64,000 bases of DNA, taken from NCBI GenBank assembly GCA_905221605.1, contig CAJNDS010002338.1, positions 248,372 to 312,371 of the forward strand, in the 5' to 3' direction. Both the position numbers and the translations under genes were made by a program. The notes below the pieces were generated by a model. The model saw only the letters and a program-made list of their open reading frames with translations. It had not been told where the DNA came from and did no database searches. Positions within the stretch are counted from its first letter, which is position 1, and every line of letters starts with the position of its first letter. This DNA is from Symbiodinium natans (taxonomy: Eukaryota > Sar > Dinophyceae > Suessiales > Symbiodiniaceae). Below are positions 56,691 to 64,000 of the stretch, in pieces.

Positions 56691-59600
56691 CTGTTCTCGC
56701 TTCGGTGTGGGGCGGGAGCGGCCCGGTTGGGCGCCCTGTTGAGGAGCCTGGAGTGCTTACTTGCTTGGACCACCTTCCAAGCGTCGACGGCTGGTGGGAG
56801 GCGCCGGGTGGTTACGCGTCTGTGTGGGGTAGGCGCCCTGCGCAGAAGGACCTTGGGACCCTGGCGGTCGAGAAGGCGCCTTACGAAACGTGCTTGCTTC
56901 AGCGCGCAGGTGAGGCGTGGCGTCTTTGGGACACGAGGGATTTGCGTGTGGCGGAAAGCGTTGTGTGCAGCGATGAGGTTCCCGTCACCGAACGCCTCGC
57001 GGTCTTTAGGACGCGCAAGGGGCCACGCTGGGCTGGCTGGCGTGAGGGATCGGCCACGGCTGGAAGAGGCGCAAGTGACGCTGTGCGCCCAGCAGACGCG
57101 GTCGACACGGCGCGCTGCCCGAGCTATCATATCGTGGAGAGCTGGGATATCGACAAGATGATCGAAGAGCCTCCAACGGACTACTATTATGAGAAGCTCG
57201 CGGCAGATATGCGCGCCCGGCACCCTAAGGCGTGCCCGCACCTCCTCGACCACCTCGTTTCCTTAGAGGGTTTCCTAGACAAGTCAATCTTGTTTGGGTT
57301 CTCCTTTGGAATCAGCAAGGCCGAAGTTTGTGTCTCCAAAGGCAAGCTCCTAGGACACAACATTGGGCGGGACGGGAGTTCGCCTGACGAAGAGCGTTGT
57401 CAGGCGGTGATTGACTTTCCCCCGCTCTGGGAGAAGCTTCACATTCAGCAATTTTTGGGTTGCGCAAATTGGTTGCGCGGCTACCTGCCTGTTGAGTATG
57501 GGCACGCAGCCAAGATTTTAGGGCAGTGGCAGAAGCCAGGCGCCGTCTTTCCTGAAGGCGGGCTGGGCTCAGCCGCCACCGAGGGTTGCAAAGCCTTTAA
57601 AGCGATTAAGCGCATGATGCAGAACCGCATCAATTTGGCTACCTTCGATGAGGCCTCTGCTGCGGATGGGTCGTGTCCCCTTGAGCAGATCGCGGATGCG
57701 TCGGGCATCGCGGTAGGGGGCAGCGTCGTGCAGATGACGCGTGACTTGAGTCAGCTCAAGGTGCTTATGACGCACTCGAAGAGCTTGACCCCCGCGCAGC
57801 AGAACTGGCCGCCCTTGATACAGGAGGCGTTTGCCCAGCTCGAGGTAAAGCGGGCGACACGCCGCATGTTTGGCTCTATTCGGACTCTGTGTTGGACAGA
57901 TCATGCCAACCTTACCCGAGCGCAAACGTCGGACATCGGAATGGATCCGAAACTCGTCCGGTGGGTTGCGGAAATCCTTATGGATGGGTCCGAAATAAGG
58001 AGCCTTAGCGGTCGCTCAGCGACGCTGGGTGACAGTTTTAGCCGCAATCCCAAGGATCGGGATGCGCTCCTTGCGGCGAGGACGAAAGATCTCGAGGGCC
58101 TTTCGGGCCAACTCCGAGGTTTCGACCTGGACCAGTACCTCGGAGAGGGTACTGAGGGTGACGGACCCGTGCCCTGGGCGGTCGGCAACGACGCCGTCCC
58201 AGAGCCTGCGGGCCGTGTCCAGGCCGCGGCTGTGCCGATGTGCGTCGTCGCAGCCCTTCCGGTGCGCGTCATGGTTGTCTTTGACTACGCGCGTTGGAAA
58301 GAGCAGGACGCAGAGCTGACTGAGATCAGGCGCGTCTTCCAAGCGAGCCTCCCTGGAGTTTCTGTGGCTGTCAGGGGTTGTTGGGGTCCGTTTGAGGATA
58401 CCGACGGGCTTGCCTCGCATTTTGATTGCGGGGCCGGCAGGCTCGCAGGGACCAAGAAGATCAAGCGGATCAGGGTCGACTTGCTTACTTCGTGTGCCAA
58501 GGTTCTTAGGGAAGCTTCGGGGTTTCGTCCGCAGTTCCTCGTAGGACTAGGGCAAGGCGGGCTTGTCACAGCCGTCCTTAGGTGGCCTTTGGTTGTTGAG
58601 CTCACGCTCCAAGCAAGGAACCTGCAGCGCAAGGAAGCCAGGGCTGTAGGAGAGGCTTGGGCAGGCATCAAGGCTATCTGGGCGGTGCGGCCACGCCTTT
58701 GGCGCACGCAGCAAGGCCACTTGGAAGTGGCCGAGGCTTGTCCGGAACTCAAGAAGGATTTTCCGGAGCCTCCCCTGCGAGGATTTGGGATCGTAGGGAA
58801 GCAGGCATTGGGGGCGGAAGTTCTGCGGTCCTTGAGGCTGGACGCGGTTCGTTCCATCGATGATGCCAGCATTAGAGGAATGCTGGACGAACCGTCACGA
58901 CCCCTCTGGGACCATGAGGGTCTGTGCATCTGCGGCAAGCGGACCTACCTGTTTTCTCGCTGCCCCGCCTGCATCGAGAAAGAGGCAGTCGATACCTCGG
59001 TAGAGATAGCCGAGCGGGAGGAGCCCGAACCTCCGCTTGAGGGCGACCTTGAGGCCCATGAGGTGGGCCTAGAGGTCAACTCCGTCCTTGCAACTTTGGA
59101 TAGGACAGGAGGTTTAGTTAGGGTTAGGTCCTCAACCATCCAGCAATGGGCGGTAGGGTTTAGGACTACGCCCAAAGATGCTCCAGTGCCCACTGCATAT
59201 GGCATGCTGAGTGGGAAGATATGGAAGAAGAGCCATTCCATGAAGCTCAGCCTCGGCTCCCAGCACAAGGATCTTTCCAAGTGGGGCGATGTGAAGCCTT
59301 ACTGGACCACATGGGTGGTCAGAGAAGATGGTGCTGTGGTGGCGGGGCACAACTGCTCGCCCCTGAATGCGGTTCAGGGCGACATCGTCGTGCATTGGTC
59401 GTCAGTGGTGAACTGGCACGGCCACAGGCATGTCGTGAATGAGCAGTGTGAAGTGCTCTGGAGGTCTAACGGCAAAGAGGTTGCCTTAGACCCCTCCTTC
59501 GGCAAGCTGATAGCCCTTGTGGGTAGGGTTACTCAGGTCATTGGCTGGCGGGCAACCGGAGAAGCAGCTTCGGATCCCCGCAGGTCTACCCTGCAGGCGT

Positions 59601-60985
59601 CAAGGGTCCTTGCTCAATTCTCTTCGTCCAATGTGGGCGTAGAAGGGCATTGGACCGCGGGCGCTATCAGTCGCGGAAAGAATGCCAATGAGTGCAAGCT
59701 GAAGGGTAGAGTTTTGGCGTTTTTGGGTGAGGAGCACAAGGGCCCTGCAGTGGTTCTAGAGCTCGTCAGCCATAGCCCCATCCTGTGCATTTGGGACCGT
59801 TCCTCAACCAAGGTCAAGGTCGAGTTTAAGGGCGGTGTTCCGTCTTTGAGCCTGATCGCGGAGGAGGACGAAAATCGTCGTGAGCAGCTTGCGGTCGAGG
59901 CAAGGGACGCGGCGAACATTTCGGAGTTCCGAGTCACGGGATCCCTTCGTACGGCGTGGTACGAGGGCCAGCGGCGCGATCCCTCATTGGCGGGCTCGAT
60001 TCGCAAGCCAGAGCCGCCGATGGTGATCTCCGGAGACGGGTTGCTCGAGCGCGAGGTGACCCTCAGGACGGGTCAAACCGTCGTTGTCCCAGTGGTTCCC
60101 AACGGGGCTGCGGGCGCGAATGGAGTGACCTGGCGCCGCGCTTGCTACAATTCAGTCCACTGTGGAGTCCTTGGGGCCCATAGGTCCGCTGAGGTTACCA
60201 TCAAGCTGCTAGAGAGGGCAGTCTGGTGGCCCGACTTAGAGAAAGATGTGCGGACCTGGGTCGCCAAATGTCTCGCTTGCATTAAGGGCCGCTCTCGACC
60301 GACGAAGGTCGAGGCTCGTGCGGTCAAATGTGGCGCCGAGACATGCTGGCAGGAAGTCAGCGTGGACTGTGAAGGTCCGAACCGAGAGGACAGGGAGGGG
60401 CATAGGTACTCGCTTACGTACTTCGATTGCCTCAGTCATGCTGTCCTCCTCGAGCCGATGAGGTCTCTGACTCATGCTGAAGTCAGGAGGGCGTTCGTGC
60501 GCTGTGTGCTTCGCAGCAGGACGATCCCGAGCCTCATCAGGTCGGATAGAGGGCCAGAGTTCAAGAATGCGCTCATGGCAGAACTCAGCGCTATGCTTGG
60601 GACCGAGTGGCGGTTCAGCGCGCCCTTGAGGCCTTGTGAGTTGGGCGCAAACGAGCGAGTCCACCAAGAAGTTCAAAAGGTGCTGGGGGCGGTCGTCAGG
60701 CAAGTCGGCGCCTCCCTTTCCGAAGCTTGGTCGGATTGGCTCGTGGTGGCGGAGTACGTCATAGATAACACTCCGGGACCCCACGGGTATACCCCGAGGG
60801 ACCTAGAGCGGAGCTGGTCGCTCGCTCTACCACTTGAAAAGGACGTCCTGCGAGACGCCTTGCAGTTTGAACCCATCTCTGATTGGGCTCGGAGCCAGTT
60901 TAAGCAGCTCGGAACTAGCTGCTGCGGTCCGAGAGCACTGGACGCGGTCTTCAGAAGCGCGGGCGAAACTTGCAAATCGCCATAG
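56525..60985 (+). CDS. pol: Gypsy-type pol: RT connection, RNase H, integrase
   Basis: The frame overlaps gag in the -1 frame. Near residue 275 LLGHNIGRDG followed by IQQFLGCANWLRGYLP is the RT thumb/connection of gypsy elements; the palm that should precede it is absent. RNase H follows: ADASGIAVGGSVVQ, then SKSLTPAQQNW and CWTDHANL. A linker of several hundred residues of unknown role comes next. The integrase has an HxxH-CxxC zinc region (CGVLGAH, CLAC), D1281 (VSVDCEGP), D1341 (RSDRGPEFKN) and E1377 (ELGANERVH), an exact D,D35E spacing. The frame breaks near 60910 and the integrase end continues in the next frame. As it stands the protein lacks a complete RT. Confidence 0.85.
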   Translation: MLCLRVRVQGRGKKLPRLFLVCAARSFQGCSSCARSFGRLRTGARIGVLSVLAAVTVLASVWGGSGPVGRPVEEPGVLTCLDHLPSVDGWWEAPGGYASVWGRRPAQKDLGTLAVEKAPYETCLLQRAGEAWRLWDTRDLRVAESVVCSDEVPVTERLAVFRTRKGPRWAGWREGSATAGRGASDAVRPADAVDTARCPSYHIVESWDIDKMIEEPPTDYYYEKLAADMRARHPKACPHLLDHLVSLEGFLDKSILFGFSFGISKAEVCVSKGKLLGHNIGRDGSSPDEERCQAVIDFPPLWEKLHIQQFLGCANWLRGYLPVEYGHAAKILGQWQKPGAVFPEGGLGSAATEGCKAFKAIKRMMQNRINLATFDEASAADGSCPLEQIADASGIAVGGSVVQMTRDLSQLKVLMTHSKSLTPAQQNWPPLIQEAFAQLEVKRATRRMFGSIRTLCWTDHANLTRAQTSDIGMDPKLVRWVAEILMDGSEIRSLSGRSATLGDSFSRNPKDRDALLAARTKDLEGLSGQLRGFDLDQYLGEGTEGDGPVPWAVGNDAVPEPAGRVQAAAVPMCVVAALPVRVMVVFDYARWKEQDAELTEIRRVFQASLPGVSVAVRGCWGPFEDTDGLASHFDCGAGRLAGTKKIKRIRVDLLTSCAKVLREASGFRPQFLVGLGQGGLVTAVLRWPLVVELTLQARNLQRKEARAVGEAWAGIKAIWAVRPRLWRTQQGHLEVAEACPELKKDFPEPPLRGFGIVGKQALGAEVLRSLRLDAVRSIDDASIRGMLDEPSRPLWDHEGLCICGKRTYLFSRCPACIEKEAVDTSVEIAEREEPEPPLEGDLEAHEVGLEVNSVLATLDRTGGLVRVRSSTIQQWAVGFRTTPKDAPVPTAYGMLSGKIWKKSHSMKLSLGSQHKDLSKWGDVKPYWTTWVVREDGAVVAGHNCSPLNAVQGDIVVHWSSVVNWHGHRHVVNEQCEVLWRSNGKEVALDPSFGKLIALVGRVTQVIGWRATGEAASDPRRSTLQASRVLAQFSSSNVGVEGHWTAGAISRGKNANECKLKGRVLAFLGEEHKGPAVVLELVSHSPILCIWDRSSTKVKVEFKGGVPSLSLIAEEDENRREQLAVEARDAANISEFRVTGSLRTAWYEGQRRDPSLAGSIRKPEPPMVISGDGLLEREVTLRTGQTVVVPVVPNGAAGANGVTWRRACYNSVHCGVLGAHRSAEVTIKLLERAVWWPDLEKDVRTWVAKCLACIKGRSRPTKVEARAVKCGAETCWQEVSVDCEGPNREDREGHRYSLTYFDCLSHAVLLEPMRSLTHAEVRRAFVRCVLRSRTIPSLIRSDRGPEFKNALMAELSAMLGTEWRFSAPLRPCELGANERVHQEVQKVLGAVVRQVGASLSEAWSDWLVVAEYVIDNTPGPHGYTPRDLERSWSLALPLEKDVLRDALQFEPISDWARSQFKQLGTSCCGPRALDAVFRSAGETCKSP
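56556..56629. repeat. 35-bp tandem duplication at the gag-pol junction
   Basis: Two perfect copies with period 35, beginning GCGGCAAGAAGCTTCC. Because 35 is not a multiple of three, the duplication shifts the frame by one. Removing one copy would put gag and pol in the same frame. Confidence 0.9.
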
Positions 60986-63900
60986 GCGCACTGTGGACCT
61001 TAAGCCAGGCGACCGAGTGGTCTGGAACGCTCCGAGGGCCCGTTCAGAGGGGGCGGGGCGTGTGCCTTGGAAACCGGGTCTGACCGGCCCCTGGCGCGTG
61101 TTGGAAGTCAAGGGCCACAGGCTCACCTTGGAGCCCGTGTCGATGGAGTCGGGGGGTACTTCTTCCGCCCGGCGCGGCCCGATGGAGGCGCACGCAGAAG
61201 ACTGCATTCTTGTTCCTGCGGATGCAGATGGCGCGGAATCCCGCGAGCCGGTCGTCTTTGAAGACGATGAAACCGGCGGGGACGGCTCGTCTCGCCCCAG
61301 CTTAGGGCAACAGGTTCAAGGCGACGCCAAGCAGGTGGAGTTCACGCTGACCAGGCGCGGGAGGAGCGGGGTTCGCGTCAAATGGCGGCTTGCATACATC
61401 GCCGAGGACGGTGCGCTCACGCTTTCAGAGGGGACTCGTCCGGCCCACGAAGCGGTTTCCGTCAGGGAGATCATTTCCAAGATCGACCTGAACCGCGACG
61501 GCGTGCTTGCTGCAGCCTCGGCCAGAAAGTTGGACAAGGGAGCGTATTCGTTGCAGGACAGGACGCTCGAGCGAGCGTCTCGTGCCGGCACGAGTGTGCT
61601 CTCGATCCAAGAGGCCCTCGCGGACCTCTTGGTCGCGGAACCCCGCGTGTTGCAGCCTAGGGCTTCCCCAGAGTCGGGTGCTGTCGAGAGTTGGTTCCGG
61701 CAGTATTTCCTTGGAGGGGTTGCCGATGTCTTAGAGGTTGCTTGGGGTGACGCGGTCGTCTCCGACGCGGCTAGGAGGCACGGGTACAGGGTTGTTCCCG
61801 CTTTTGTGCAAGGCAAGCAGGCCTACGGGATCACCTGGAACCTGGCCGCAGAAGAGCACTTAGAGGCCATTAGCGGCGCTGTTCTGCGCACAGAGCCGAA
61901 GGTGCTCGTGATTGGGCTCGAGGGCAAGAATGTGCCCCGAGCTTTCCTCCAACTAGTCGTCCGGTGTGCGCAGGAACGCACGCGCGCGGGCGCCCACGTC
62001 GCGCTGCGTTTGCAGGCGCAAAAGGGCGAGCGGGAACCCTGGCGGCTAGAGGAGTGGGGCGCCTTGTTTGGGACGCTCGCAGAGCCACGCTGGCCTTGGG
62101 CTTTCGTGCGGGCTGACATGTGCCAGTTCGCGCGGGCCAGTGGCCGCGGCAACCTCGTTGAGAGCGGGGCCCTGTGGCTCGCCGATTTCAGCTTAGAATC
62201 GGTAGGTTTGAGGTGTAGTAGGCCGGATGCGTTAGGCGCAGTGCAGCACAAGCACGTTGAGCGCGCGCAAGCCGACTACAACCTCATAGGAGCGGCTTTC
62301 TGCGCCTCGCTCCAGGACCTTGGTCTGAGGGGCGCAGAAGAGCTGTGCACCGCTGCAGTTGAAAGCTTTCCAGCCACTGCGGGCGCAGATAGCGCCGCGG
62401 CTGCGCCACAGCCCTCTCCAGTCGTTCCCCTCCACCTCACGCCAGCAGAGCGTGCCGAGCTGGATAAGGAGGTGGATGAGTATGCCGCGGAGAAGGAAGC
62501 GTTTTGGCGGACCAAGGCGGACGCCAAGGACTGGGATTCCGTCCGGGCTGACCTTGAGGTCTATGCTCTTGCGGGCGAGAAGGTCGCGGAGGATCCTAGG
62601 CGCACCGAGGCCTATAGAGACCTCGTATGGTCGGGTTTGAAGATCGAGCCTGGACCAACCAGACCCGGGCTGACCGATGCTGATATCGCAGCCGTCAGGG
62701 AGGTCATACGGCGAAAGGCCGCTGGGTTCTGGGTGGAGGACACCACCAGGACCACGGTCAGGAAGTTCGCCCATGACTGCATCCCCACCGGGCCGCCGGT
62801 CTCGTCCCAACCTCACAGTCTGAGGGGCGAGTCCGCGCAATGGGTCGACGACAAGCTTGAAGAAGAATGCAAGCGGGGTCAGTTGATCCGCGGCAGCTCG
62901 GCTTGGGGATCTGCGCCGTTTCCGACCAAGGAAATGCCCAGCTACAAGCGGCATAGGAAGCGACGCTTGGTGGTTGACTACCGCCGTGTGAATGCCCGAA
63001 TTAAGCGCTCCACGTACTATTGTCGGCGGGGTAGCGATGTGCTCGCCGCCGCAGTAGGTTCGGTTTGGTTTACCTTCGTGGATGCGGTTAGTGGGTTTAA
63101 TCAAATTAGGAACACCAAGCGTGCTCGCGAGGTGTTGGCCATTGTGGCAAGATCAGGGAAATATCTCCCTGTCGGCCTCACCTTTGGCCCGATTAACGGC
63201 CCGGATGATTTCAACTTTGTGGTTGATAGGGCCTATGCCCCCGGCAGAGGTAGGCGCCTTAAGTATACTAAGGAGTGGATAGCCTACGTGGATGATCTTA
63301 CTGTTAGGACGGGTAGGGTCATTGATGGGCAGTTTTTCACTGATGCCCAAGCCGAGGGGGCGGTGCGCGAAGCGTGCGCCAAAGGGGCAGTCGCGGCTCC
63401 GCAGAGCGCGTCGTCTGCTCTTGAAGCCTTAGGCGTTCGCGGTGCGCACAACACCAAGCGCGCGAACCATGACGCGTCGCGCTCAGACCAGAATCACCCC
63501 ACGCGCGTTCTGATGCTCAGGATGTTGGGGCTGTTCGGGTGTTTCTGTGTTCAGGGCGGGTGGTTTTGGGGCGGGCCGTTTCCCAGGTCGCCGGTCTGCG
63601 GGCAGAAGGATTTTTCGTCGTTCGTCGCGTGCAGCTTCGTTCGTTTGTCCCGCAGCCAGTGTTTTGCAAGCAGGCCTAGAGGTTCGGTCCAAGGTCGAAG
63701 CAGAAGCCGTGGAAGCCTTAAAGCCCAGACCTTAAGGAAACTCCCCAAACCCCCGCCGCAGCGGTTCAAGTGTGTTGTAGAGCCTAGGGTAGGTTGTCCC
63801 TCCCCGCGTTCGTGCCTGTGCACTGCGCCCCGCTGCGGGTCGCGACCAGACCGCGCGGGAGCGACCAAACGGTCGCCCGGACCTTCGTGGTCAACCACAA

Positions 63901-64000
63901 GGCCCCGCTGCGGGCCGTGCCCTGGCCGCGCGGGAGCGGCTGCCTACCACTACTGCACACCGGCCCCTTGCAGCGGGCCGTGTCCTGGCCGCTCAAGGGC
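60900..64000 (+). CDS. Integrase C-terminal GPY/F region, unknown segment, RT palm
   Basis: One frame stays open from about 60900 past the window end. It begins with the missing integrase end: ANRHRRTVDLKPGDRVVW and a GPY/F-like TGPWRVLEVKGHRLTLEP. A segment of about 450 residues follows; around VLEVAWGDAVVSDAARRHGY it has the look of a decayed Rossmann or methyltransferase-like fold, which is a weak suggestion. Next comes an RT N-terminal half: LIRGSSAWGSAPFPTKE, RLVVDYRRVNARIK, FTFVDAVSGFNQI (motif A), LPVGLTFGPINGPDDF (motif B) and WIAYVDDLTVRTG (motif C, near 63285). Homology stops near 63385, before any thumb. The remaining tail is Cys/Arg/Pro-rich. The palm would complete the connection encoded 6 kb upstream. 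Confidence 0.75.
63386..64000. other. GC-rich tail with short repeats
   Basis: After RT homology ends, the sequence has three imperfect copies of CCCCGCTGCGGGCCGTG followed by CCGCGCGGGAGCG (63820-64000). It may belong to a terminal repeat of the element. No match to the gag upstream region was clear enough to call an LTR. Confidence 0.35.

Larger units (their letters stand above)
52992..64000 (+). mobile_element. Ty3/gypsy-related retrotransposon with permuted, split RT (incomplete)
   Basis: Domains on the plus strand in order: gag with two CCCH fingers, protease-like motif, RT thumb/connection, RNase H, integrase with zinc finger and D,D35E core, GPY/F-like end, an uncharacterised segment, and an RT palm with YVDD. 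Gypsy elements normally have the RT palm between protease and connection. No terminal repeats were found in the window, and the right end may lie beyond it. Two frame changes (near 56.6 and 60.9 kb) break the polyprotein. Confidence 0.85.

Noticed and set aside
52740-64000. LTR pair for the gypsy element
   Set aside because: No matching direct repeat was found between the region before gag and 63.4-64.0 kb; the 3' end may lie outside the window.

Overview
This window looks like nuclear DNA of a dinoflagellate. The signs are: four near-identical PCNA genes in one tandem array; introns with GC-AG borders in three unrelated genes; a relic of the dinoflagellate spliced leader at about 52.7 kb; degenerate CCCTAAA (plant-type telomere) repeats; very low gene density with many micro- and minisatellites; and all host genes I can support lying on the minus strand, as in the one-way gene clusters of dinoflagellates. 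The species cannot be named from the sequence.

Layout. 1-12 kb: mostly non-coding and repeat-rich, with one small cysteine-rich membrane protein gene (4.1-4.5 kb), a possible second cysteine-rich gene (4.8-5.3 kb) and a long inverted repeat (10.1-10.85 kb). 12.1-17.3 kb: four-copy PCNA array. 19.8-21.7 kb: a two-exon gene joining a GT-A glycosyltransferase of the kind linked to TET/JBP base modification to a tail with two ubiquitin-interacting motifs and a UBA-like end. 22.5-23.8 kb: duplicated short exons of an unknown gene. 24.0-24.95 kb: a giant (AC)n tract. 24.95-34.0 kb: a nearly intact retroelement on the minus strand with identical-looking direct terminal repeats, five ORFs and a GIY-YIG nuclease placed N-terminal to a Penelope-type reverse transcriptase. 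35.8-38.95 kb: degenerate telomere-like repeats and a compound inverted-repeat region. 40.8-46.4 kb: short exons of one or more multi-exon minus-strand genes of unknown function. 49.9-51.2 kb: a DHHC palmitoyltransferase gene broken into very short exons. 52-52.6 kb: hexamer and nonamer satellites. 53-64 kb: a Ty3/gypsy-related element on the plus strand with CCCH-type gag fingers, a protease-like motif, RNase H and integrase, in which the reverse transcriptase is split: the thumb/connection half lies before the integrase and the palm with YVDD lies after it.

The two most unusual objects are the five-ORF GIY-YIG/Penelope-type element, whose terminal repeats carry a perfect H-type pseudoknot signature, and the permuted gypsy element. 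All functional calls come from motif reading by eye; no database search or folding program was run.
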